Below, piece by piece: positions 18,609 through 26,634 of a stretch of DNA of 64,000 nucleotides. Position numbers and translations under genes: made by a program. Under the pieces are notes generated by a model. That model made no database searches, had not been told where the DNA came from, and saw only the letters and a list, made by a program, of their open reading frames with translations. This DNA is from Demequina iriomotensis. Lineage in GTDB: Bacteria; Actinomycetota; Actinomycetes; Actinomycetales; Demequinaceae. Position 1 is the stretch's first letter. The number at the start of each line of letters is the position of its first letter. The stretch covers positions 1 to 64,000 of the forward strand of contig NZ_BBME01000010.1 of the NCBI RefSeq assembly GCF_000971395.1, in the 5' to 3' direction.

Positions 18609-18627
18609 GCGCGCCGGTGCGGCGCGC
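18609..18627. terminator. Bidirectional terminator candidate
   Basis: GCGCGCC (18609-18615), loop GGTGC, GGCGCGC (18621-18627), placed between two convergent genes 28 bp apart. There is no T tract. Confidence 0.55.
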
Positions 18628-18631
18628 ATCA

Positions 18632-18775
18632 TCAATCCGGGACCCGCGTGTCCTCGCCGCCCGCGGGCATGTGGTCGTTCTCGGGGCGGCGGGCGACGTA
18701 GACGATCGACGCGGCGAGCCCGCCCCAGATGAGCACGATGGACACGAGCATCAGCGTCAGCGCGTCGCCGGTCAT
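18632..18775 (-). CDS. metS: MetS-type small subunit of an NSS methionine/alanine importer
   Basis: A 47-residue protein with one transmembrane helix (LMLVSIVLIWGGLAASIVYVA) and a short charged tail. Its ATG overlaps the stop of the NSS transporter gene (ATGA). The size, the WGGL segment and the position match MetS, the small partner needed by MetP for methionine and alanine uptake in Corynebacterium. Confidence 0.85.
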   Translation of the reverse strand: MTGDALTLMLVSIVLIWGGLAASIVYVARRPENDHMPAGGEDTRVPD

Positions 18776-20397
18776 GGCTCCCCCTTCGGGTCGTAGTCCT
18801 CGGTATGGCGCTCCCCCACCTCCGCGGGCAGCGCGAGCTGCTCGCGCGTGGGCCACGCGTGGAAGCGCGCGATATCGCGGCGCCATCGCAGGAGCGGCAT
18901 GAGCAGCGCGACCGCGAGCAGGAAGGCCGCCGTTCCCCATCCGAACACGGCGAGGTACCAGCCGGGATAGCCGCCGTAGCCGTCGCGGATGAGGCTCACG
19001 GCCTTCTCGGCGAACATGTAGATGAGCAGCACGGCGACGGCGTTGACCAGCCAGATCCAGTAGCGGCCCGGGCGCATGGTCGACACCGCCGCGAGGTGGC
19101 GCTCGAGCTCGTGACCGCGGCGGCCGAACCACAGGGCCGCGGCGATCATGGTGATGGCGCCCGCGACGATGCCAAGCTGATTGGACCACTGGTCCACGGT
19201 GTCGAGGAGGTACAGGCCCGTGGTGGTGCCGAAGCCGATGATCGACAGCACCGCCGAGACGAGCCCGACCGCCACCGCTGAGCCGCGCGGGTGCAGGCCG
19301 AATTTGTCCTGGAGCGCGGCGGAGATCACCTGGAGCACGGACACCAGCGACGTCATGCCCGCGAGCACCAGGGACCCGAAGAACAGGGCACCGAAGAAGG
19401 CCCCGCCCGGCATCTCCGCGATCACGGCGGGGAAGGTGACGAAGGACAGGAAGGGCCCGGCGAGGTTGTCGAGCCCGGCCACCGTGGTGCCCTGCTCGTG
19501 GGCGAGGAAGCCGAGCGTCGCGAAGACCCCGATGCCGGCGAGCAGCTCGAAGGAGCTGTTGCCGAACGCGACGACCATGCCCGGCGCGGTGATGTTGGAC
19601 CGGCGGCGCCGGTAGGACGCGTACGTGATCATGATCCCGTAGGCGAGCGACAGCGAGAAGAAGATCTGCCCGTAGGCCGCGATCCACACCTGCGGGTCCG
19701 TGAGGGCGGCGAAGTCGGGGGTGAACAGCGCCGCGACGCCGTCCGCGGCGCCGTCGAGGAACAGCGCCCGCACCACGATCACCAGGAAGGTCGCCACCAG
19801 GACGGGGATGCCGATGACGTTGAGACGCTCGACTCCCTTGTGGATGCCGAGCGCGAGGATGACGATGGTCACCACCCACACCGCGGCGAGCGGGATCAGC
19901 ACATGCGGCACGAAGCTGAGGCTCACGGTGCCCGCCTCGCCCAGCTGGAGGTAGTCGGCGGTGAAGAAGCCCGCCGGGTCGTCGGCGTAGGACAGGTCGA
20001 AGCTGAAGAAGAAGTAGCTCACCGCCCACGCGATGATCGCCGTGTAGTACAGCCCGATGACGAAGCAGATGGCGACGTGCAGCCAGCCCACGCCCTCGGC
20101 GTTCCTGTGGACCCGCTTCATCGCGAGCGGCGCCGAGCCCCGGAAGCGGTGGCCGATGGCGTTCTCGAGGAACAGGATCGGGATGCCCGCCGTGATCAGG
20201 GCCACGAGGTACGGGATCATGAACGCCCCGCCCCCGTGCTCGTAGGCCTGGCCCGGGAAGCGCCAGATGTTGCCCAGCCCCACGGCGGATCCGATCGCGG
20301 CGAGGATGAAGGCCGTCTGGCCGGACCAGTGCTCGCGCTTCTCGTGGGTGTGGGGTGCTGCTGCGCCGTCTGCGGGCTGTTCGGCGTGATCGGCCAT
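18772..20397 (-). CDS. metP: NSS-family sodium-dependent amino-acid transporter (MetP-like)
   Basis: A 541-residue neurotransmitter:sodium symporter. The N-terminal sodium/substrate motif AIGSAVGLGNIWRFPGQAYEHGGGAFMIPY matches LeuT TM1, and about 12 helices follow. Together with the overlapping small subunit it should form a MetPS-type importer for methionine/alanine in the plasma membrane. I chose ATG 20397 for the GGAGGGGAGG site upstream; an ATG six codons earlier is possible. Confidence 0.92.
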   Translation of the reverse strand: MADHAEQPADGAAAPHTHEKREHWSGQTAFILAAIGSAVGLGNIWRFPGQAYEHGGGAFMIPYLVALITAGIPILFLENAIGHRFRGSAPLAMKRVHRNAEGVGWLHVAICFVIGLYYTAIIAWAVSYFFFSFDLSYADDPAGFFTADYLQLGEAGTVSLSFVPHVLIPLAAVWVVTIVILALGIHKGVERLNVIGIPVLVATFLVIVVRALFLDGAADGVAALFTPDFAALTDPQVWIAAYGQIFFSLSLAYGIMITYASYRRRRSNITAPGMVVAFGNSSFELLAGIGVFATLGFLAHEQGTTVAGLDNLAGPFLSFVTFPAVIAEMPGGAFFGALFFGSLVLAGMTSLVSVLQVISAALQDKFGLHPRGSAVAVGLVSAVLSIIGFGTTTGLYLLDTVDQWSNQLGIVAGAITMIAAALWFGRRGHELERHLAAVSTMRPGRYWIWLVNAVAVLLIYMFAEKAVSLIRDGYGGYPGWYLAVFGWGTAAFLLAVALLMPLLRWRRDIARFHAWPTREQLALPAEVGERHTEDYDPKGEP

Positions 20398-20495
20398 GGC
20401 GATCCTCCCCTCCACCGCTCACGCTAAACCGGGCGCGCGCGTCGTGCCTGGTGAGCGGGGACGATGCGTGGGGTGCGCGGGCGCGCCGTGACTCT

Positions 20496-20524
20496 TCACC
20501 ACGGTCACCATCTGGTGATAGCGT
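20496..20524 (+). promoter_or_regulatory. Promoter with inverted-repeat operator of the MNT/HEPN operon
   Basis: TCACCA-TC-TGGTGA is a perfect inverted repeat at 20505-20518, with an extra TCACCA half site at 20496-20501. It abuts the -10 TAGCGT (20519-20524), which is six bases before the ATG at 20531. Ribbon-helix-helix proteins bind such sites, so autorepression by the antitoxin is likely. Confidence 0.7.
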
Positions 20525-20530
20525 CGCGAT

Positions 20531-20962
20531 ATGCGGCGCGCGACCGTGACCCTGCCCGACGAGCTCGACCAGCGGCTCGTCGCGTTCGTCGCCGCCCAGC
20601 CTGGCCGCCCGACCTTCACGTCGGTGGTCGAGGCCGCGCTCGCGCAGTACCTCGCGTCGGGAACGGCGGACCGCTCGAGGATCGTCGACGTGCTCCGGCG
20701 ACGCGAGGAGATCGTGGAGGCCGCCCGGACCCTGGGCGCGCTGCGCATCGGCGTGTTCGGGTCGGTGGCCCGGGCAGACGACGGCCCCGACTCCGACGTC
20801 GACTTCTGGATCGACAGCGCGCCTGGCACGACGCTGTTCCACCTGGCCGCCTTGCGCGGGCGCCTCGCGGAGCTCCTGGCGTGCGAGGTCGACCTGGTCA
20901 CCCTGAGCAGCATCCCGCCCGAGGATCGCGACGCCGTCCTCGCGTCATCGGTTGTCCTGTGA
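20531..20962 (+). CDS. RHH-MNT fusion: nucleotidyltransferase antitoxin with its own DNA-binding domain
   Basis: A 143-residue protein in two parts. Residues 1-45 (RRATVTLPDELDQRLVAFVAA...TSVVEAALAQYL) look like a ribbon-helix-helix DNA-binding domain. Residues 60-143 are a minimal nucleotidyltransferase with GSVARADDGPDSDVDFWID, the GS-x-SDxD active site. In MNT/HEPN systems the MNT protein neutralises its toxin by AMPylating or polyadenylating the HEPN active site. The fused RHH domain would let it also repress its own promoter. The stop overlaps the toxin start (GTGA). Confidence 0.85.
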   Translation: MRRATVTLPDELDQRLVAFVAAQPGRPTFTSVVEAALAQYLASGTADRSRIVDVLRRREEIVEAARTLGALRIGVFGSVARADDGPDSDVDFWIDSAPGTTLFHLAALRGRLAELLACEVDLVTLSSIPPEDRDAVLASSVVL

Positions 20963-21300
20963 CCGCCGTGCCCGCGCGCGACGCGGAACGGCTTCGCCAC
21001 GTGGTCGACGCGTGCGAACGCATCCACCGGTACGTGGGCGGGTCGCCGTCCGCGCTCGACGACCCTCGCACCTTCGACGCGGTGCTTCACTGCCTCACCG
21101 TCATCGGAGAGGCGCTCGCCCACGTGTCGGACGCCACCTACGCTCGCCTCGGCTCGCTGCCGCCAGGGACGCCGAAGGCGCAACGGAACATCATCGTCCA
21201 CGAGTACTGGCGGGTCAGCCGCGAGGTGGTGTGGGCCACGGTCGACGACGCGGTCCCGCGGCTGCTCGATGATGCGCTGCAGGTGTTGAGCGAGCAGTAG
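20959..21300 (+). CDS. HEPN-domain RNase toxin (DUF86)
   Basis: A 113-residue all-alpha HEPN protein. The ribonuclease motif R-x4-H-x-Y is intact at R76-H81-Y83 (RNIIVHEYW). The usual family positions TFDAVLHCLTVIGEAL and LPPGTPKAQRN(I)IVHEYW are conserved. It probably cleaves RNA when not neutralised by the MNT protein encoded just upstream. GTG start inside the antitoxin stop implies coupled translation. Confidence 0.88.
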   Translation: MTAVPARDAERLRHVVDACERIHRYVGGSPSALDDPRTFDAVLHCLTVIGEALAHVSDATYARLGSLPPGTPKAQRNIIVHEYWRVSREVVWATVDDAVPRLLDDALQVLSEQ

Positions 21301-21338
21301 GGGCGGCCCGCTCTCCGCCACGATGCCGCCTGCCGATC

Positions 21339-22127
21339 TCACATGGTGTCGAACGCGAGGTGCTCGACCTCGAGGGTCGCGGTGTCGAGCACGCCCAGGC
21401 CGCCGTGGGAGTACTCCGCTGCCAGCCCGAAGACGCGGGTGGCTCCCCCGCCATCCGGATGGCGCCACCCGTCACGCACGATGCGATGGTGGTGACCGTG
21501 CACCAGCACGGCGGGGCGGATCGCGTCGACGGCTCGCGTCAGCGCGGCGCGCACGTGGGCCGCGTACTCACGGTCGTGAGCCTTGAAGGGTGTGCGTCCT
21601 CCGAGCGCACGTTCGATCGACGGCACGGGTGCAGGCGCCTCGTGGGTCACCATGATCTCCGCGTGCCCGCCGGCGACGGCGCGCTCGATGTCCGCGTCAG
21701 AGATCGCCTCCTGCTCCCACCACAGCTTCCGCCTCCCCTGCCACTCGCCACGCTGGCGGCGCGCGTGCCTGTCGACGCTGCCCGCACCGCCGAGCCACAC
21801 GACCGACCTTCCGCCGAGCTCGCTCCGGTGCCCGCGCGGCGCGAGCAGGATCCGGTCGCGGAACGGGATCCAGCCATCCGCACGGGGCTCGAGTGCGTCG
21901 ATGTGGTCGTAGTCCTCGTGGTTGCCCGGAGCGACGAGCATCGTCATGCCATGCACGCGCAGCAGCTTGTTCGCCCGATCCCACTTCTCGATCTCGGTGC
22001 CTCCGTGAGCGACGCCCAGGTCGCCCACCTGGACCACCGTGGCGATCCCGCGTGCGCCGAACACCTCGATCGCATGGCGTGCCCACCTCGCGTTGCCGTG
22101 GATATCGCCGAGCAGCCCGACCTTCAC
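21339..22127 (-). CDS. Metallophosphoesterase, island paralogue 1
   Basis: A 262-residue calcineurin-like phosphoesterase. Metal-binding motifs in order: GDIHGN, QVGDLGV, APGNHEDYD, VTHEAP and VHGHHH, all intact. An insert around RQRGEWQGRRKLWWEQEAISDADIERA is shared with the two sister genes at 22129 and 24522. Substrate unknown. GTG start directly after the upstream gene's stop, so it is the last gene of an operon driven from 25365-25387. Confidence 0.88.
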   Translation of the reverse strand: MKVGLLGDIHGNARWARHAIEVFGARGIATVVQVGDLGVAHGGTEIEKWDRANKLLRVHGMTMLVAPGNHEDYDHIDALEPRADGWIPFRDRILLAPRGHRSELGGRSVVWLGGAGSVDRHARRQRGEWQGRRKLWWEQEAISDADIERAVAGGHAEIMVTHEAPAPVPSIERALGGRTPFKAHDREYAAHVRAALTRAVDAIRPAVLVHGHHHRIVRDGWRHPDGGGATRVFGLAAEYSHGGLGVLDTATLEVEHLAFDTM

Positions 22128-22128
22128 G

Positions 22129-22968
22129 TCACCGGATCCACTCGTCGTGCGCGATCAGCCGCGCCTTGATCTCTCCCCAGGCCACGGGCTCGTCCCACAC
22201 CTCGACGGCGAGGGTCTCCGTCTCAAGGGCTCCCATGGCACCGTTCTGTCCGTCGCAGGCGAGGGTGACGATGCGCGTCGCCCGACCGTCCTCGTAGGCG
22301 AGGTGCGCGTCGAGGTGCGCGTGATAGTGCCCGTGCAGCAGGAGCGACGGCTTCACGCCATGCACCGCCTGCGTGAACACATGCTTGACGTGCTCGGAGT
22401 ACATGACGTCCTCGACGGCGCTGTAGGGACGCTTCTCCTCGAGCCGACGTTCGAGCGCGACCACGCCGTGCGGGCCCTCGTGGCTCACCATGATGTCGGC
22501 GTGACCGCCCGCGACGGTACGCGCGACGTCCTCCGCGTTGACGGCTTCCTGTGCCCACCATTCCTTGGTCGGCGCGATCCCGGAGGCCTCGCGCTCGAGA
22601 CGGTGCGCCCGGTCGATGCTCGCCGCGCCCCCGAGCCACACGACGCTTCGATCACCCAGCGCGCTGCGGTGGCCACGGGGCGCCAGGCGGATGCGGTCTC
22701 GGAAGACGAGGAAGCCGTCATCGTCGACGGGCAGCCCGTCGATCTGGTCGTAGTCCTCGTGGTTGCCGGGTGCCGCAAGGATGCGCTGGCCGTGCGCGGC
22801 GAGGCGCTCGTCGATGGCGTCCCAGCCGCGGGCGGCGCGCTCGCCGGGCCACACGCCGAGGTCGCCCGTCTGCACGATCGTCTCGAGGCCGCGCTCGGCG
22901 AACCGGCCGAGGGCATAGGCGATCCAGTTGAAGTTCAGGTGGGTGTCACCCAGGATGCCGATCTTCAC
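22129..22968 (-). CDS. Metallophosphoesterase, island paralogue 2
   Basis: A 279-residue protein with the same architecture as its neighbours: GDTHLN, QTGDLGVWPGE, APGNHEDYD, VSHEGPHG, LHGHYHAHLD. The longer C-terminus ends with a Trp-rich segment (EVWDEPVAWGEIKARLIAHDEW). The GTG start overlaps the upstream stop (GTGA). All metal ligands are present, so it should be active; the family is compatible with cyclic nucleotide, nucleotide or RNA phosphoester substrates. Confidence 0.88.
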   Translation of the reverse strand: MKIGILGDTHLNFNWIAYALGRFAERGLETIVQTGDLGVWPGERAARGWDAIDERLAAHGQRILAAPGNHEDYDQIDGLPVDDDGFLVFRDRIRLAPRGHRSALGDRSVVWLGGAASIDRAHRLEREASGIAPTKEWWAQEAVNAEDVARTVAGGHADIMVSHEGPHGVVALERRLEEKRPYSAVEDVMYSEHVKHVFTQAVHGVKPSLLLHGHYHAHLDAHLAYEDGRATRIVTLACDGQNGAMGALETETLAVEVWDEPVAWGEIKARLIAHDEWIR

Positions 22969-23384
22969 TCGCCCGCCTGCCCCGTGTACCGCGCCCGCTC
23001 GTGGTCATCGCACAGCGTCACCAGGTAGTAGGAGCTGGTGCGGAGCTTCCCGGACGCGCCACACTTCTCGCACGTCTCGAACGACTGCGCCTCCGCCGCC
23101 CGGATCAGCGCGTCGCAGCGTTCGGCCACGTGCCGGGAGGTCCCGTCCGGATACTCGCAGTAGTACCGCAGCCCACCGAACTTCTCCTTGACCTGGTTGA
23201 TCTCGTACTCGCCGACGAGCGCGTAGAGCTCGGCGTCAAGGCGCGTGATGATCCCGTACCAGCCGGCGTCGCACCGAAGGGAGCGGCCCCAATGACGCGG
23301 GATGCGGCGCAGGATCGCGGCCAGACCCTCCGCATATTCGCCAGCGTCATCGGGGACCTTCACGTCGTCACCGTCCTTCATCAT
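22965..23384 (-). CDS. Orphan island protein with C-terminal Cys pair (KEKFGGLRYY family)
   Basis: A 139-residue protein. The recognisable part is GWYGIITRLDAELYALVGEYEINQ, then VKEKFGGLRYYCEYPDG and a possible zinc site CEKCGASG...LVTLCDDH. I know this pattern from hypothetical proteins in phages and bacterial genomes, function unknown. A damaged paralogue lies at 25405-25887. The start ATG overlaps the upstream stop (ATGA), so it is translated from the 25.3-21.3 kb operon. Confidence 0.8.
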   Translation of the reverse strand: MMKDGDDVKVPDDAGEYAEGLAAILRRIPRHWGRSLRCDAGWYGIITRLDAELYALVGEYEINQVKEKFGGLRYYCEYPDGTSRHVAERCDALIRAAEAQSFETCEKCGASGKLRTSSYYLVTLCDDHERARYTGQAGE

Positions 23385-23911
23385 GCATGCCTCTCGTCGT
23401 CGTGCCACGCGTGCGCGGCGAAGAATGCCTCGATCCTGTCGAGGTCGTCGTTGGTGAGCCCCCACATGGGGTCGGTCTGCACGTTGAGGTGCGGCACGGG
23501 CGTCCGGAGGCGCGCGCGATCGAACCATCGGATCGCCACGTCATCCACCCACACGAAGGGCCGCGCCTCCTCGTCGTTGAGCCTCTCGACATGCGCCACC
23601 TTGGCGGCGCCGTGGGGATCGCGCTCGTACCCCGGGAAACCCTGGCCATCGGACTCCTTCCACGGGATGAAGCCGTCGTCGAGCGTGCGCAGCGCCGGAC
23701 GTATCACGCCGGGTCCGTGCTCGCGCCACGTGGTGAGCCACAGCCACTCGAAGCCGTACGCGAGCCGCATCTGGTTGAGGCGCCGCACCACCTCCCACGA
23801 GTAGCGGACCCGGTACGCCATGCCGTCCGCGTGGAGCAGCTTCTGCTGCCAGTGATGCGGCACATTCGGGTTCTTCTTGTACGCGCCGCGCGACGCGTCG
23901 ATGTTCAGCAC
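23381..23911 (-). CDS. HAD-superfamily-like protein, 5' end frameshifted
   Basis: The open frame gives 176 residues from a GTG, but it begins inside the HAD catalytic motif: the 15 codons before it read ...LLLLDFDG, so the whole block is LLLLDFDGVLNIDASRGAY with the nucleophile Asp and acid Asp. No ATG/GTG/TTG precedes that motif in this frame. The expected coupled start is ATG at 23957 (ATGA with the upstream stop), which is in a different frame. One more GC in the GCGCGCGC run near 23941 would join them. Later features include WLTTWREHG and a Trp/Asp-rich C-terminus (RPFVWVDDVAIRWFD), the acidic HAD motif. The gene is either broken, misassembled or phase-variable. Confidence 0.7.
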   Translation of the reverse strand: MLNIDASRGAYKKNPNVPHHWQQKLLHADGMAYRVRYSWEVVRRLNQMRLAYGFEWLWLTTWREHGPGVIRPALRTLDDGFIPWKESDGQGFPGYERDPHGAAKVAHVERLNDEEARPFVWVDDVAIRWFDRARLRTPVPHLNVQTDPMWGLTNDDLDRIEAFFAAHAWHDDERHA

Positions 23912-23953
23912 CCCGTCGAAGTCGAGGAGCAGGAGCGCGCGCGGAGGCGGCGG

Positions 23954-24484
23954 TCATCGGCGACGATCCGGGAGATCGTGAGGCGACGACAGCGTGCGCC
24001 GCGTGCGCTTGTCCGCCACGCTCGTCGCGATGTGGAAGCCCTCCCCCGAGGGACACGCGAACGGGTTCATGGTCGTGCCGTTCTTGGCGGACATGCGGAG
24101 GGCGACCTCCTGAGCCCTGTCCAGAGTCGCGTACATCCGCTTCCAGCCCCCGTCCGCGCTGTGGCACAGGCAGACGCGCCGCCGCACCTTCAGCTTCTTG
24201 GGCGGGCACGGCACGGGGTGCGCCCGGGCGGGGCGCGGGCGAGGGGCACGATGCGTGATGCCGGCGGCCCTGTCGAAGTACCACTGCGCACAGACGAGCG
24301 CATGGGCCCGCTCGCGCGGGTCATCGGATCCCACGGACGCGAAGGCCGCGGACGAATCGCGCCAGACGATGCGATCACCGTGCCGGTCGACCGTGGTCGC
24401 CCCCGCTCCGCCGTCGATGTCGGGCAGCACGGTCACGGCCCACTCCCGCTCGGCTCGCGCGAGCTCCTTGAGGTCGATCATCAT
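23954..24484 (-). CDS. Hypothetical island protein with Cys/His C-terminal segment
   Basis: A 176-residue protein, not recognised as an enzyme. N-terminal half: charged, with ERAHALVCAQWYFDRAA. C-terminal half: RRVCLCHSADGGWKRMYATLDRAQEVALRMSAKNGTTMNPFACPSGEGFHI. The last part resembles the short CPxCGGWHL-type domain found in many phage and actinobacterial hypotheticals, with C-x-C and C residues that may bind zinc. AGGTGG precedes two adjacent ATGs; I took the first. The stop overlaps the start of the neighbouring HAD-like gene. Confidence 0.7.
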   Translation of the reverse strand: MMIDLKELARAEREWAVTVLPDIDGGAGATTVDRHGDRIVWRDSSAAFASVGSDDPRERAHALVCAQWYFDRAAGITHRAPRPRPARAHPVPCPPKKLKVRRRVCLCHSADGGWKRMYATLDRAQEVALRMSAKNGTTMNPFACPSGEGFHIATSVADKRTRRTLSSPHDLPDRRR

Positions 24485-24521
24485 CGTCACCACCTGCCCT
24501 TCTCTTCGACACGGATCCCCA

Positions 24522-25301
24522 TCACAGCTCTCCCCCCAGGAAGCCCGGCTCGAGCGTGTCGAGGTCGAGCACGCCGAGCGAGAGCGGGTCACCGTCGAGG
24601 GAGAGTCCGAACACCCGCGTGCGGAAGCCGTCGAACTCCACGAGCTCGTCGACGGGGAGGTGGTAGTGGCCGTGAAGGAGCAGCCCAGGCCGGACCGCCT
24701 CGAACGCGTCGGTGAAGGCGCGACGCACGTAGTGCGCGTACATGAGGTCCTCCCGGGCGAAGCCTCCCGGGTTGCCGGCGATCTGCCGCTCGATCGACGG
24801 CACGCCGTGCGGCGCCTCGTGGGCGACCATGATGTCGGCGTGACCGCCGGCCGCGGCAGCTTCGACATCGGCGGCGGTGATCTCCTCCTGGTGCCACCAG
24901 GTCTTCTGACCGGTCATGGACTCCAGGTAGCGCCGCCAGCCACGGTCGACGCTCGCCGCTCCGCCCAGCCACACGAGGGTCCGCCCTCCCAGCTCGGTGC
25001 GATGACCACGCGGCGCGAGCAGGATGTGGTGACGGAACCGGAGCCAGCCGTCATCGCGCGCCTCGAGCCGGTCGATGCGGTCGTAGTCCTCGTGGTTCCC
25101 CGGCGCGACGTACATCGTCTGGCCGTTCCGCGCGAGCAGCTCGTCGATCTTGTTCCACATCTTCCCGGCGGCCGGTCCCGGCCAGACGCCGAGGTCTCCG
25201 ACCTGGATGATGGTGTCGAGCCCGGCCGTGGCGAACTCCTCGAGCGCGTGACGGATCCATTCCTCGTTGCCGTGCGTGTCCCCCAGCAGTGCGACCTTCA
25301 T
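24522..25301 (-). CDS. Metallophosphoesterase, island paralogue 3
   Basis: A 259-residue calcineurin-like phosphoesterase, first gene of the six-gene operon running down to 21339. Motifs: GDTHGN, QVGDLGVWPG, APGNHEDYD, VAHEAPHGVPS, LHGHYHLPVDE. It shares the WLGGAASVDRGW insert and overall order with paralogues 1 and 2, so three copies were produced by duplication with other genes in between. ATG with GGGAGG upstream; the promoter at 25365-25387 is of the DNA-damage type. Confidence 0.88.
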   Translation of the reverse strand: MKVALLGDTHGNEEWIRHALEEFATAGLDTIIQVGDLGVWPGPAAGKMWNKIDELLARNGQTMYVAPGNHEDYDRIDRLEARDDGWLRFRHHILLAPRGHRTELGGRTLVWLGGAASVDRGWRRYLESMTGQKTWWHQEEITAADVEAAAAGGHADIMVAHEAPHGVPSIERQIAGNPGGFAREDLMYAHYVRRAFTDAFEAVRPGLLLHGHYHLPVDELVEFDGFRTRVFGLSLDGDPLSLGVLDLDTLEPGFLGGEL

Positions 25302-25364
25302 AGCCGCCTCCCCTCTGTAGCGCGGCGATCCTCGATGTCGCCGCTGTCGTTCCTGGTAGCCCAC

Positions 25365-25387
25365 AGACTAGGGAGGGGGTCTGACAG
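25365..25387 (-). promoter_or_regulatory. DNA-damage-type promoter of the metallophosphoesterase operon
   Basis: cTGTCAGAC (25379-25387), 8 bases, TAGTCT (25365-25370) on the minus strand. TGTCRG, the spacer length and TANNNT match the mycobacterial RecA-NDp/PafBC promoter. Start codon 64 bp downstream. Confidence 0.72.
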
Positions 25388-25404
25388 TGGCGCCGGACCG
25401 GACG

Positions 25405-25887
25405 TCAGCGTCCGCCCTTCACCCGCTCGCTCCAGCAGGCGTCGCACAGCGTCGCGTAGATCTCCGAGCGCAGCCGCCCAGCCTGCCCGCACTCGCGACA
25501 CGTCGTCGACGATTCATCGGCGGCCTCATCTACCAGCGCCAGGCACCTCAGCTGCGCCTTCTCCGGCACGCCATCGGGATGGTCGACGTAGACGCGGAGC
25601 AGCCCTCACCTCTCCTTGACCTCGCGAAGCAGGTAGTTCGGGCTCGCATTGACGAGCTCCGCATGCAGAAGCGCGAGGATGCCGAACCAGCCACTGTGCT
25701 CGGGGAGGTGCCACCGGCTCGGATCGGGCATCCGTTCACGCATCGCGGTCGCCACGGCCCGGCGCTCCGCCTCGTCGCGGTCCCGCCACTCGCGCTCCAC
25801 TTCCTGGTTCAGGCGGCAAGCCCATGCGAGCCAGGTCTCGGCATCCTTAGGCGGGACCGCCGGGTGCTCGTCGTCACCTGCACTCAT
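25405..25887 (-). pseudogene. Paralogue of the KEKFGGLRYY-family gene interrupted by an in-frame TGA
   Basis: From ATG 25887 the frame encodes 93 residues ending ...LLREVKER, then TGA (25606-25608). The same frame then continues for 66 residues (GLLRVYVDHPDG...CRECGQAGRLRSEIYATLCDACW) to TGA at 25405. Both halves align with the intact gene at 22965-23384: HSGWFGILALLHAEL matches DAGWYGIITRLDAEL, and the second half matches GGLRYYCEYPDG...CEKCGASGKLRTSSYYLVTLCDDH. The TGA falls where the paralogue has Phe. A nonsense mutation is simplest (for example from TGG); recoding or sequencing error are less likely. Confidence 0.82.
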
Positions 25888-25893
25888 CGCGTT

Positions 25894-26634
25894 TCAAGCA
25901 CCAAGGTCATCAAGCCCCGCCGAGCCCTCATCGATCTCCATAAGCGCGAACGACAGCGGCGTCGACGCGAGCACGGGTGCGTGGCACCACTCGTCGTCCT
26001 GCTCGCACTCGCACCCGCCGTCCGGCTTGCCGAAGCCGCCCGACGCCGCAGTCGCCGCTTCCTCACGCGGCCGGCCGCGCGAACGCGACGAGTGAATCGC
26101 TCGCCAACGGTCCAACTCATGCTCGACCTGATCCCGCGTGAGCTCGCCGTCACCGAACTCCTTCACGATGCCCAACCACAGGCCCGTGACGTTGACGTCG
26201 AGCTCCCGCTCCAGGGGGCCCGGCGCGAGGCCGCTACCGATCTCGCCCGCGATCACATCGGTCGCCGCGATCGCGATCTGTGCGGCGATCGCGGCGCGTC
26301 GCCAGTCACCGCGCGCGGCGAGCCCGTCACGCGCGGCATCGGCCAGGAGGGGGACCTCACGGCGGTCGCGAGTGAAGAACCGCCCGATCGCGGTCGCGAG
26401 CCACCATCGCGCCCACACCGCATCGAGCGGCTCGGGCCGGCCGAGGCCGTTCGCGAGGGTGTAGCGCTCCAGGGAGCTCAGCGCCACCTGGCTCTCCCAG
26501 GCGAGGCGCAGCAGACGCCGGCCGCAGCCGTGAAGCCAACCGGGGCGACCGTCGCCGTAGCCGGCGGCGTCCTCGAAGGCATCGACCGCCTTGCGCAGCT
26601 TCGCAAGCTCGATGTCGACATGGATCGCGCTCAC
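25894..26634 (-). CDS. Orphan island protein, AFEDAAGYG family
   Basis: A 246-residue protein with no known domain. The N-terminal block LRKAVDAFEDAAGYGDGRPGWLHGCGRRLLRL is shared with the gene at 30666 (AVSAFEAAAGYGRRRAATWFAGCGRELAEL), so the two are paralogues. Helical throughout; a Cys/Asp-rich C-terminal stretch (GGCECEQDDEWCHAP) is notable. GTG start overlaps the stop of the upstream gene (GTGA). Second gene of the operon from 28218-28240. Confidence 0.75.
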   Translation of the reverse strand: MSAIHVDIELAKLRKAVDAFEDAAGYGDGRPGWLHGCGRRLLRLAWESQVALSSLERYTLANGLGRPEPLDAVWARWWLATAIGRFFTRDRREVPLLADAARDGLAARGDWRRAAIAAQIAIAATDVIAGEIGSGLAPGPLERELDVNVTGLWLGIVKEFGDGELTRDQVEHELDRWRAIHSSRSRGRPREEAATAASGGFGKPDGGCECEQDDEWCHAPVLASTPLSFALMEIDEGSAGLDDLGA

